NCBI GenBank assembly: GCA_964645625.1
Contig: CAZYAI010000039.1
Span: 1 to 23,629 of the forward strand
Direction of reading: 5' to 3'
DNA: 23,629 nt
Source of the DNA: AB-137-C09 sp964645625
GTDB taxonomy: Bacteria; Pseudomonadota; Zetaproteobacteria; Mariprofundales; Mariprofundaceae
Shown here: positions 16,020 to 23,629 of the stretch, in pieces
Numbering within the stretch: position 1 is the first letter of the stretch
Layout: every line of letters starts with the position of its first letter
Notes under the pieces: model-generated
Database searches by the model: none
What the model saw: the letters and a program-made list of their open reading frames with translations, nothing else
What the model was told of the DNA's origin: nothing
Made by a program: the position numbers and the translations under genes

Positions 16020-17347
16020 TGCCGTCATGGATTGCTGCTAAAAACCCTGAGTTTGCTCGTCATATTTGGCTGGAGATGAGTCCGCACCGCGTTATCGGTC
16101 TGCCCATCGTCATTGCGTTGATTAGTTTATTGACGTGGTCAACGAGCAATGAACTCAAGCACTTGGCTGTGCCGACCATGAGCATGGCAGTGGTATTATT
16201 ACTGTGGGGGGCGCATCTGGCTGCGGAATCTGTACTCTCCGAAGTACGTGAACGCACGTGGCACGCCCAACGCATGTCAGCATTGTCACCGTGGCAATTA
16301 GCATGGGGAAAGTTACTCGGTAGCACCCTGTTTGCTTGGTATGGAACGGCATTGTGTTTGTTGCTGTATCTACTCGCCTCGCCCACGCCGTGGTCAGAGC
16401 GTTTGGCAACCGTGCTGTTTGTCGCACAAGCAGGCTTGACGGTGCAAGCTGTTACTATGTTGCTGTGCCTTTCAACCATGCCTAGCCATCCCAGTCAGGG
16501 ACGTACCCAGTCTTTTTCTTATATATTATTAATCGCCATCGTGTTCATGCCTTGGCTCATCGGAGCCCTAGTGGATACCGACAAGGATATAGAATGGTAC
16601 GGTCGCATGATCCCTCACATGGCATTTATTAACCTCAGTATCGCGCTTTTCTTAGCATGGGCATTGGCGGGTCTATACCGTTTAATGCGACAAGAGCTAC
16701 AAATGCGCCAAGGCTTTGCGGTATGGTTAGGCTTTATCGTGTGTGTGATTATCTACCTCAATGGCTTTTTTATTGATGCTCGATGGGATAACTTACCACC
16801 TGACACGCGTTTAGGCTTTTTTGCTTTGGCGATGTTCCAAGCTGCGACGTTCACATACATCATGTTGTTTTTAGAAGATGCATCCCCCATTGATGCCAAA
16901 CAAGCACTGCGTGCTATGCGCCAAGGTCATTACACCGAGTTGATGCAATGGATGCCTTGTTGGTTGGTAAGCCTATTGCTGGCAGCATGCTGTTTTATCG
17001 CTGCTGTATTCACCGTAAACGACCCCGATCATATCGGTTTGTTATGGTTTTTCCTTGGGGCATTGTTGTTTGTGGTACGTGATGTTGCTGTATTATTGTG
17101 GGTGCGTTTTCGCCCCAGTCAAAAAGGCTCCAGCACCGTAGCAGTGGTGATCTATTTGTTATGTAGTTATTCCATCTTACCGTTATTGCTGCATGCACTG
17201 GGTGCTGATTCTTTTATCCCACTGTTTATACCCAACCCTACATACGGTGTGCTAAACATCATGGTCATCGTCGAAGTGGTCATAGCAGCTGTGTTGCTCC
17301 ATTCCCGTTGGCAACGCGTCACCCTGCCTGATGAGGTATCGCAATGA
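16016..17347 (+). CDS. ABC-2 type transporter permease
   Basis: A 443-residue membrane protein with about 12 hydrophobic helices. A conserved-looking soluble stretch between helices 2 and 3 (SEVRERTWHAQRMSALSPWQLAWGK, key motif E-R-T-W then L-S-P-W-Q) is common in exporter permeases of this type, where it meets the ATPase. It starts in an ATGA overlap with the ATPase and ends in an ATGA overlap with rnhB, so translation is probably coupled. Family assignment rests on topology and on the partner gene. Confidence 0.85.
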   Translation: MMPSWIAAKNPEFARHIWLEMSPHRVIGLPIVIALISLLTWSTSNELKHLAVPTMSMAVVLLLWGAHLAAESVLSEVRERTWHAQRMSALSPWQLAWGKLLGSTLFAWYGTALCLLLYLLASPTPWSERLATVLFVAQAGLTVQAVTMLLCLSTMPSHPSQGRTQSFSYILLIAIVFMPWLIGALVDTDKDIEWYGRMIPHMAFINLSIALFLAWALAGLYRLMRQELQMRQGFAVWLGFIVCVIIYLNGFFIDARWDNLPPDTRLGFFALAMFQAATFTYIMLFLEDASPIDAKQALRAMRQGHYTELMQWMPCWLVSLLLAACCFIAAVFTVNDPDHIGLLWFFLGALLFVVRDVAVLLWVRFRPSQKGSSTVAVVIYLLCSYSILPLLLHALGADSFIPLFIPNPTYGVLNIMVIVEVVIAAVLLHSRWQRVTLPDEVSQ

Positions 17348-17922
17348 ATGATGGCTTACTTGCTGGTGTGGATGAGGTAGGGCGTGGGCCTTTGGCAGGA
17401 CCAGTGGTCTGTGCGGCGGTGGTATTACGCGATGATGATCCTTGTTATGCATTATACCGCGATTCAAAAAAGCTCAGCGAAAAAAAGCGGCTAGCCTTTT
17501 ACCACCATCTGCGTCGTCATGCCCATGCTTATGCCTTAGCCGCAGTATCGGCGGCAGAGATTGATCGTTTGAATATTCTACAAGCGACCATGCACTGTAT
17601 GCAGCAAGCGGTAGCTGCTTTGCCTATCGTCCCTGCGCATGTGCTGATTGATGGCAACCGCCTACCAGAAGGTCTGCCCTGCCCCGCCACGGCGGTGATT
17701 GGTGGTGATGATAGTGAACCCGCCATTGCTGCTGCTTCGATTATAGCCAAAGTGGTGCGCGATCGTTTGATGGCATGCGCCGATGTGCGTTACCCGGGCT
17801 ACGATTTTGCTCATCATAAAGGTTATGGAACCAAGCATCATCAAGCAGCATTACAGGCATTAGGTCCTTCGCCATTTCATCGTTTCTCTTTCGCGCCTGT
17901 GGCGCGCCTGCGTGAGCGTTGA
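17344..17922 (+). CDS. rnhB: Ribonuclease HII
   Basis: Cuts RNA in RNA-DNA hybrids, including single ribonucleotides left in DNA, in the cytoplasm. The 192-residue protein has the family start GVDEVGRGPLAGPV with acidic residues D10 and E11, then D103 (LIDGN) and D122 (in the stretch before AAASIIAKVVRD). DSKKLSEKKR (40-49) and the C-terminal GYGTKHH are also typical. Length is normal. It begins within the end of the permease gene (ATGA) and its stop overlaps the kinase start (TGATG). Confidence 0.96.
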   Translation: MNDGLLAGVDEVGRGPLAGPVVCAAVVLRDDDPCYALYRDSKKLSEKKRLAFYHHLRRHAHAYALAAVSAAEIDRLNILQATMHCMQQAVAALPIVPAHVLIDGNRLPEGLPCPATAVIGGDDSEPAIAAASIIAKVVRDRLMACADVRYPGYDFAHHKGYGTKHHQAALQALGPSPFHRFSFAPVARLRER

Positions 17923-20471
17923 TGCCTTTCAAAGGTATTTGGTACCTGCTCGCAGGCGTGTTGGCGATGACGGTCAGCTTCCTGTATTTAGATGAATCGA
18001 AGGTGGAAGAAATACAACAACTCCACCGCCTATACGAGCAAGTATTTATCATCAACGAAGCGGTGTTTCGTGCCCATGTACTGATAACAACAGATCAAGC
18101 CAAGCAAATAAACCCAGCCGAACAATCACAACTAAATAATACGTTGCAGCAACTCCACCATGCAGCAACAACGTTGAATCAAATGATGACAGAGCATCCC
18201 GTTTTAGACGAGCAAGCATGGCATACATGGCAGCAACAGAGTGCATCGTATATACACAGTATTGAACAAGGTATAGCCACACACAACAGGACGGTAGAAC
18301 GCGCTGCGTTTGAGCAGCTATTACAGCTGGATCAACAATTGGCAACACAGATCAAACGCGTACTGGAACGGCACGAGCAATCAAGCGAGGTCTTTCATGA
18401 ACTATTGCTGGTGTTGGCGTTCGTGTTCACCTTAATGTTAACATGGTACATCTATCAACGTGAACAACATCGGCAGCGCGAGTTGGAGCTTATTCGCCAA
18501 GCGCGAAAAAAAGCGCAGCGTTACGCGCATCGTACGCAGGTATTAATGAATGCCACCGAGGAAGCTATTTTTGGTGTCGATCAACAAGGTGTGTGTATCT
18601 TTGCCAATCGCGCCTGTTTGCATGCCTTAGGCTATCAGCAAGAGCGAGAACTGCTCGGTCACCCCATGCGCCAGCACGTAATCGATGATGGGCATATCTT
18701 AGATCCTTTGCAGACATCACAACGACAACACAGGGATGATGAAAGCCTACTGCACTGCGATGGTCATCGCTTCCCCATCGCTTATTGGTCGTCACCGCTG
18801 TTCACCCACGGTGACGACCAGCCTGCAACTGGCTTGGTGGTGACCTTTTTTGACATCACCGAGAAACTAGAACATCAACAGGCGATGACGCAAGTACGCG
18901 ACATCAACCGCCGCTTGGTTGCCTGCGTCGAAAATGCGCGTGAAGCGATTATGATTACCGACACGCATAACATTATTGAATACGTCAACCCAAGTTTTGA
19001 GCATTTAACGAACATCCCACCGACGGCAGCAGTGGGCAACGATGCCAAGCAATTATTCGCCACCAAGTTGAAATCGGATTTTGCTTGGCAACGTATGAGG
19101 ACAGGTGAGCTTCATGAAGAAGCAGGGCATTTTTACATCGATGGTGGGAAGGTGCTGAACGTGGAGCAGCACCGCTTCCCGATTCATGATGAAAACAATG
19201 AGCTGTGTGGCTATGCTGCCATGTTGCGCGATGTTACAGCACTGCGCGAGCAGCAGTCGCAACTCGAACACGCCCAGCGTTTGGAGTCTTTGGGGGTACT
19301 CTCTGGTGGTATAGCGCATGACTTCAATAATATTTTAACCGCTATTTTGGGCAATGCAGCCTTGGCAAATACGGAGTTGAATGACACTGCTCGCGTACAC
19401 AGCTATTTGCAGCACATTGAACACGCCAGCCTACGAGCTGCTGATTTATGCACCCAAATGCTTGCTTATGCTGGCAAAGGGCGTTTCCGTATGACTGAAG
19501 TTGATCTTTCTGTATTGATTGAAGAAATGAAAAGCTTGGTTCAGGTATCGTTGAACAACAAGGTTCAAATGACGCTGAATTTATCGCCCTCTTTACCGCT
19601 GGTTCACGGTGACAGTGCGCAACTACAACAGGTGGTATTGAATCTGCTGATGAATGCTGCAGATTCTATGCAAGGACGTGAAGGCTCGGTGAGCGTTACT
19701 ACCTGTGTAACATATATCGACCCAGAGCATTTAGCAGAACAAGCCATTTGTGAGCCTTTGCCTGCTGGCGATTATGTCTGCCTTGAGGTGATGGATGACG
19801 GTATCGGCATGTCGGAAAACACCAAGCTGCATTTGTTTGATCCTTTTTTCACCACCAAGTTCACAGGACGCGGGCTTGGCATGAGTGCAGTATTGGGGAT
19901 TATTCGGGCGCATCATGGCATCATCACGCTGACTTCTGAAGAGGGCGTTGGAAGTTGCTTTAAGGTATATTTACCTTGTCTCAACCATCAAAATAACCAT
20001 GAGGAGCTTACCATGGCAACACCGACCACAACCACCATCGATGACTGGCAAGGCTCGGGTACTATTTTAGTCATTGATGATGAAGACGTAATCCGCCAAA
20101 CCTTGCGCATGATGCTAACCATGATGGGTTTTGAGGTGATTGAAGCGGCTAATGGAGAGGATGGTATCGCAGCCTACCAAGCACAACAGCAACAAATCGA
20201 CCTGGTCATCTTAGACATGACCATGCCAAGCATGAGTGGTGATGAGGTGTTTACCGCCTTACAAGCTCTGACACCTGATGTGCGGGTGTTGCTCTCATCT
20301 GGTTACAGCGATGTGGAACTCAAACCTCGTTTTGAAGGACGCGGCTTAGCAGGATTTCTACAAAAACCATTCACCCCTAAATTATTGAAATCACAGTTAT
20401 ACGATATTTTGGCAAATCCTAAAAACGTATCCGAGCATAAGGTGGGAAGCTCCTTCGATGACCATGGATGA
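17922..20471 (+). CDS. Hybrid sensor histidine kinase / response regulator
   Basis: An 849-residue two-component sensor. Order: membrane helix (about 7-20), a helical periplasmic sensor (about 30-155), second membrane helix (about 160-178), two PAS domains (about 205-315 and 325-445), a HisKA domain with phospho-acceptor H466 in GGIAHDFNNILTAI, an ATPase domain with N box LNLLMNAADSM, DDGIGM and GRGLGMS, then a receiver domain with phospho-acceptor D765 (VILDMTMPSMSG) and the KPF lysine. The signal is unknown. The ATG at 17922 overlaps the rnhB stop; a TTG one codon earlier is less likely. An in-frame internal ATG (20013) with its own GAGGAG may yield the receiver alone. Its end overlaps rmuC by 14 bases. 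Confidence 0.94.
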   Translation: MPFKGIWYLLAGVLAMTVSFLYLDESKVEEIQQLHRLYEQVFIINEAVFRAHVLITTDQAKQINPAEQSQLNNTLQQLHHAATTLNQMMTEHPVLDEQAWHTWQQQSASYIHSIEQGIATHNRTVERAAFEQLLQLDQQLATQIKRVLERHEQSSEVFHELLLVLAFVFTLMLTWYIYQREQHRQRELELIRQARKKAQRYAHRTQVLMNATEEAIFGVDQQGVCIFANRACLHALGYQQERELLGHPMRQHVIDDGHILDPLQTSQRQHRDDESLLHCDGHRFPIAYWSSPLFTHGDDQPATGLVVTFFDITEKLEHQQAMTQVRDINRRLVACVENAREAIMITDTHNIIEYVNPSFEHLTNIPPTAAVGNDAKQLFATKLKSDFAWQRMRTGELHEEAGHFYIDGGKVLNVEQHRFPIHDENNELCGYAAMLRDVTALREQQSQLEHAQRLESLGVLSGGIAHDFNNILTAILGNAALANTELNDTARVHSYLQHIEHASLRAADLCTQMLAYAGKGRFRMTEVDLSVLIEEMKSLVQVSLNNKVQMTLNLSPSLPLVHGDSAQLQQVVLNLLMNAADSMQGREGSVSVTTCVTYIDPEHLAEQAICEPLPAGDYVCLEVMDDGIGMSENTKLHLFDPFFTTKFTGRGLGMSAVLGIIRAHHGIITLTSEEGVGSCFKVYLPCLNHQNNHEELTMATPTTTTIDDWQGSGTILVIDDEDVIRQTLRMMLTMMGFEVIEAANGEDGIAAYQAQQQQIDLVILDMTMPSMSGDEVFTALQALTPDVRVLLSSGYSDVELKPRFEGRGLAGFLQKPFTPKLLKSQLYDILANPKNVSEHKVGSSFDDHG
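20001..20015 (+). promoter_or_regulatory. Possible internal translation start for a stand-alone receiver
   Basis: GAGGAG (20001-20006) lies 6 bases before an in-frame ATG at 20013 (codon 698 of the hybrid kinase), exactly between the ATPase domain and the receiver domain. Translation from here would give a receiver protein of about 152 residues. Confidence 0.4.
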
Positions 20472-21681
20472 ATGGATGATTGCCTTGTTGTCGCTGAACC
20501 TTGGCTTGCTGTTGTTACTGTATATGCGCATACATCGTTGGGACGATGGCGCGGCGGTACGTGATGTTTTGCATACAGGACAACGTGAAACCAGCGATAG
20601 TTTTCGCAGCCTGCGTGAGGAATTGCACAATATGCAACATCAGCACCAACAAACCATGTTGCGGATGATGCGTGACCTGCACGATGGACAACAAAGCACA
20701 GGCGAACGTTTGAATGAACGTGTGGCAGCCATGCAATCCAGCCAAGAACAACGCTTGGAGCGATTGCGTCAAACACTCGAACAACAGATGCACGAACTAC
20801 AAGCCAGCAATGAACGAAAACTCGAACAAATGCGTCAGACGGTGGATGAACAACTACAGAGCACCTTGGAAAAACGCTTAGGCGCATCTTTTAAGTTGGT
20901 AAGTTCACAGCTAGAGGCGGTGCAACATGGCATAGGCAGCATGAAAAACTTAACCGAAGGCGTGGGTGACCTCAAACGCATGCTGACCAATGTTAAAGCG
21001 CGGGGAACGTGGGGTGAGGTGCAGTTAGGCGCGATTTTGGAGCAAGTACTGACCCCAGAACAATATGCCCGCAATGTGAAGCCACGACCAAAATCGGCGC
21101 AGATCGTCGAGTTTGCCGTGCGCTTACCTGGTCAGACAGATGCGCACCCCGTTTGGCTGCCTGTGGATGCCAAGTTCCCACAAGAGGATTATTTACGTCT
21201 GCTTGATGCTGCCGAACGCGCCGATGCTGCGGCAGTCACGCAAGCCACCACCGCCTTGATTCGCGCCGTACAAACAGCCGCCAAAGATATTGCCGACAAA
21301 TACATTGAACCGCCACACACCACCGATTTCGCGATTATGTTTTTGCCTACAGAAGGGCTGTATGCCGAAGTGTTGCGTCAGCCAGGCATGGTGGAAAACA
21401 TGCAACAGCAATACCGTGTGGTGATTGCAGGACCAACCACCCTATCGGCGATTTTGAACAGCTTACAAATGGGCTTCCGCACCTTAGCCATTGAACAACG
21501 CTCCAGCGAAGTATGGCAAACGCTTGCAGCCGTAAAGGCAGAGTTCAGCAAATTTGGGGCTGTGTTGGACAAGGTAAAAAAACAGCTAGACACAGCATCA
21601 AACAGCCTTGAACAAACAGGCGTACGCAGCCGAGCCATGGAGCGTCGCCTACGTGATGTGGAAACATTGCCTAATGAGTAA
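20458..21681 (+). CDS. rmuC: DNA recombination protein RmuC
   Basis: RmuC limits recombination at inverted repeats in E. coli; its core is distantly related to restriction-type nucleases. The 407-residue protein starts with a membrane helix (about 7-22), then a long Gln/Glu-rich coiled coil (about 40-145). The conserved core follows: GTWGEVQLGAILEQVLTPEQY, then VWLPVDAKFPQEDY and ADKYIEPPHTTDFAIMFLPTEGLY, with the core D-A-K-F-P motif. It is the last gene of the operon, overlapping the kinase gene. The retron begins about 140 bases after it. Confidence 0.95.
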   Translation: MTMDEWMIALLSLNLGLLLLLYMRIHRWDDGAAVRDVLHTGQRETSDSFRSLREELHNMQHQHQQTMLRMMRDLHDGQQSTGERLNERVAAMQSSQEQRLERLRQTLEQQMHELQASNERKLEQMRQTVDEQLQSTLEKRLGASFKLVSSQLEAVQHGIGSMKNLTEGVGDLKRMLTNVKARGTWGEVQLGAILEQVLTPEQYARNVKPRPKSAQIVEFAVRLPGQTDAHPVWLPVDAKFPQEDYLRLLDAAERADAAAVTQATTALIRAVQTAAKDIADKYIEPPHTTDFAIMFLPTEGLYAEVLRQPGMVENMQQQYRVVIAGPTTLSAILNSLQMGFRTLAIEQRSSEVWQTLAAVKAEFSKFGAVLDKVKKQLDTASNSLEQTGVRSRAMERRLRDVETLPNE

Positions 21682-21750
21682 CTGAATTACGCAAGATTAT
21701 TTTGCGATAACACCTTCCCTCCCTAATGTATTGTAAGAAACTTGAGTTTT

Positions 21751-21756
21751 TATAAT
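21751..21756 (+). promoter_or_regulatory. Alternative -10 element upstream of the retron
   Basis: A perfect TATAAT lies at 21751-21756, but no good -35 element is found at the right distance. A transcript from it would start about 60 bases before a1. Confidence 0.25.
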
Positions 21757-21785
21757 GAGAGAAGCTAATTATTACATCAGAGCAT

Positions 21786-21813
21786 TTGTTTTCTTTGGTT
21801 GCGTTGATATATT
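21786..21813 (+). promoter_or_regulatory. Likely retron promoter
   Basis: TTGTTT (21786-21791) and TATATT (21808-21813) stand 16 bases apart. Transcription would then begin near 21820-21821, exactly where the a1 repeat and so the retron RNA begins. That fit is the main reason to favour it over the TATAAT at 21751. Confidence 0.45.
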
Positions 21814-21820
21814 CGGACTT

Positions 21821-21946
21821 GGGCTTATGGGCAGATTTTGGATCGTGTATCGCGATCAGTGAAAACAATGTCCGAAAGGATTGCCTTCGTCAGTGCGTAC
21901 TGCTAACAATCAAATACCGTAGGTGCGTAGGAGTGCCCATAAGCCC
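21821..21946 (+). ncRNA. Retron msr-msd RNA, Ec67 (Retron-Eco2) type
   Basis: A 126-base non-coding locus that serves as both primer and template for the retron RT. The ends are the a1 (21821-21833, gggcttatgggca) and a2 (21934-21946) repeats, complementary at all 13 positions. The expected branching G is 21834, just after a1, within ggcagattt as I recall it in Ec67. The first msr hairpin, gatcg/cgatc (21841-21845, 21853-21857) with a 7-base loop tgtatcg, copies the Ec67 hairpin with a different stem and nearly the same loop, followed by cagtg. A second hairpin lies at about 21873-21889. The phrase ggagtgcc before a2 is also shared, putting the start of reverse transcription near 21932. By analogy the msDNA would be roughly 60-67 bases. 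Confidence 0.88.
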
Positions 21947-21959
21947 TTAAGGATGTATT

Positions 21960-23629
21960 ATGAACAAGCTGGATACGCTAAAAAAAACAACTTCAAAACA
22001 ATCATTCGCAGTTTTATTAGGTGTAAAGCCATCTTTTCTAACCAACGTCCTCTACAGATTAAAACCATCAAGTCAATACACCCACTTTACAATACCAAAA
22101 AAGAATGGTAGTACTAGAAGCATTCAATCACCATCAGATAAATTAAAGAAATTACAATCAAATCTTTCTAACCTACTATTAGACTGTATTGATGAAATCA
22201 ACAAATCGAAAGAAACAAAAAAAACTACTTTATCGCACGGTTTTGTGCGCGATTGTTCCATCATGACCAACGCACTGATGCATTTAAACCAGAAAAACAT
22301 TCTAAATATTGATCTAAAAGACTTCTTTGATAGCTTTAACTTTGGTCGAGTTAGAGGTTTTTTTATAAAAAACCATCATTTTCAATTAGACCCTGCTATT
22401 GCCACTGTTATTGCACAAATTGCTTGCTACGATAACAAGCTACCTCAAGGCAGCCCATGCTCACCTGTCATCACCAACCTAATAACACATTCCCTAGACA
22501 TTAAACTGGCATCTTTAGCAAGAAAACACTCATGCATATACTCAAGGTATGCGGATGACATGACATTCTCAACCCGTAAGTCAATATTTCCTCAAAAAAT
22601 CATACGACAAGAAGGCAATAAATTTATTATAGGGAAAAAACTAAAAAGTGAGATTTCTCGCGCAGGATTTTCAATCAACGAGAACAAAACACGCGTTCAA
22701 TACAAAGATTCTAGGCAAGATGTAACTGGGTTAGTTGTTAATAAAAAAATAAGTGTGAAAAAAGAGTATTGGCGAACAGTAAGATCACAATGTCATAGCT
22801 TGTTTTGCACAGGTACATTCACAAAAAAGACCATCTCTGGTATGATAGATGGTAATATTAATGAGCTGGAAGGTCAGTTAAACTTTATTGATCAAATTGA
22901 TCGATTTAACCGATACCGTCCAAAAGCACTATTAAGCCCCTTTTATCAAAACAAAAAATATACGATTGATAAAATGCCATTGCTCAACAGCAGAGAAAAA
23001 ACTTTTAGTAAATTTCTATACTATCGCTTATTTTACGCCAACACCAAACCAACCATACTTGTTGAAGGACACACCGATAACATTTATCTAAAAGCTGCAA
23101 TTAATATATTAGCTAGCAATTTCCCAATTCTTGCCACTGCTAAAACTACAGACAGTGATTATGAGTTGCTTATTCGCACTGTTAAGAACTCAAAACGCAC
23201 AAAATTTCTATTGGGATTAGATGGAGGCTCGAGCTACTTACGTTATTTTATTAGTAAATTTTCAGACCGCTATAATACTTACAAAGCCCCAAAACCTACA
23301 CACCCAGTAATTATCGTATTAGATAATGACTCAGGCTTTCAGGAGTTCCCAAACACTCTCAGTAAAATTAAATCAGCAACACCATATCCTACCACCCTAA
23401 AACCTAATAATTATCGCGAAGCTGAATTTACTCATGTAATTCATAATCTGTACGTTGTATTGACGCCATTAAGCGCTGAACCATTAAGCACTGATGAAGA
23501 AAAGTATACGGATATTGAGTCTCTATTTGATGATCTAACACGGCTTAAGCAACACAATGGTAAGTGCTTTAATACTGTAAATGATAGAAATAACAAAAAA
23601 GACTTAAGCAAAGATTCTTTCGCTAGAAA
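21960..23629 (+). CDS. Retron reverse transcriptase fused to TOPRIM domain, 3' end outside the window
   Basis: The frame from ATG 21960 stays open for 556 codons to the window edge. The RT part (about 1-300) has the retron NAxxH motif NALMH (104-108), motif A NIDLKDFF with catalytic D118, the QGSPCSP motif, YADD (197-200; catalytic D199 and D200) and the retron VTG (255-257). The C-terminal part is a TOPRIM domain: VEGHTD with E369 (368-373) and LDND with D455 and D457, which bind the metal ions that cut or join nucleic acid. By memory the closest known protein is the Ec67 RT (about 586 residues), sharing NIDLKDFF, FNFGRVRG, LPQGSPCSP and LYVVLTPLS-like segments. So only a few dozen residues should be missing. 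AAGGA lies 6 bases before the ATG, 13 bases after a2. The coding DNA is clearly more AT-rich than its neighbours. Confidence 0.95.
   Translation, partial: MNKLDTLKKTTSKQSFAVLLGVKPSFLTNVLYRLKPSSQYTHFTIPKKNGSTRSIQSPSDKLKKLQSNLSNLLLDCIDEINKSKETKKTTLSHGFVRDCSIMTNALMHLNQKNILNIDLKDFFDSFNFGRVRGFFIKNHHFQLDPAIATVIAQIACYDNKLPQGSPCSPVITNLITHSLDIKLASLARKHSCIYSRYADDMTFSTRKSIFPQKIIRQEGNKFIIGKKLKSEISRAGFSINENKTRVQYKDSRQDVTGLVVNKKISVKKEYWRTVRSQCHSLFCTGTFTKKTISGMIDGNINELEGQLNFIDQIDRFNRYRPKALLSPFYQNKKYTIDKMPLLNSREKTFSKFLYYRLFYANTKPTILVEGHTDNIYLKAAINILASNFPILATAKTTDSDYELLIRTVKNSKRTKFLLGLDGGSSYLRYFISKFSDRYNTYKAPKPTHPVIIVLDNDSGFQEFPNTLSKIKSATPYPTTLKPNNYREAEFTHVIHNLYVVLTPLSAEPLSTDEEKYTDIESLFDDLTRLKQHNGKCFNTVNDRNNKKDLSKDSFAR

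Noticed and set aside
20303..20887. A 194-codon open frame on the minus strand
   Set aside because: It lies across the end of the hybrid kinase gene and the start of rmuC, both clearly real, and its product is low-complexity without family motifs.
21671..21868. A 65-codon minus-strand frame over the retron leader
   Set aside because: It overlaps the retron RNA and promoter region, has no ribosome binding site, and resembles no protein family.
21923..22111. A 62-codon frame opening inside the retron RNA
   Set aside because: It is out of frame with the RT and is explained by the overlap of msd, a2 and the RT start.
1..23629. CRISPR arrays, rRNA genes, complete insertion sequences or phage structural genes
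   Set aside because: No regularly spaced direct repeats, rRNA-like sequence, transposase with catalytic motifs or phage genes were seen.

Overview
The window looks like chromosomal DNA of a proteobacterium. It has roughly balanced base composition, a CCA-encoding tRNA-Gly, TolB, a DnaX of proteobacterial type, RmuC and a Rieske protein of the bc1 type. A gammaproteobacterium or zetaproteobacterium would fit, but nothing visible fixes the class. Most genes are ordinary housekeeping genes. The left and right ends carry accessory material, and the right end is a retron cut off by the window edge.

Left part (1-8500). A pRiA4b ORF-3-like protein converges on a large serine/threonine protein kinase gene. 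The kinase gene diverges from dnaX, which carries an A10 run able to produce a short gamma-like form. An ANL-family adenylate-forming enzyme follows. A repeat-rich intergenic region (6307-6712) separates it from an orphan tolB and a small cupin gene on the minus strand. A tRNA-Gly(CCC) lies on the plus strand.

Middle (8541-14874). GNAT acetyltransferase, metA and metY form a minus-strand methionine operon: homoserine is acylated, then sulfhydrylated directly to homocysteine. A gene-poor kilobase follows. It holds a 158-bp MITE-like inverted repeat and a truncated second copy of the Rieske N-terminus. Beyond it a membrane-anchored NHL/beta-propeller-like protein diverges from a full-length Rieske iron-sulfur protein that has no cytochrome b or c1 genes beside it. 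A small membrane-anchored hypothetical protein ends this part.

Right part (15096-21681). Five plus-strand genes overlap at their ends and probably form one transcript: ABC ATPase, 12-TM permease, rnhB, a hybrid histidine kinase and rmuC. A perfect 12-bp inverted repeat precedes the first gene.

Right end (about 21786-23629). This is the most notable system: an AT-rich retron of the Ec67 (Retron-Eco2) type. It has a non-coding msr-msd locus bounded by 13-bp a1/a2 inverted repeats. Thirteen bases after a2 begins a reverse transcriptase fused to a C-terminal TOPRIM nuclease domain, still open at the window edge. Retrons of this kind are anti-phage defence systems. Here the RT makes a branched RNA-DNA hybrid (msDNA) and the TOPRIM part is the likely toxic effector.
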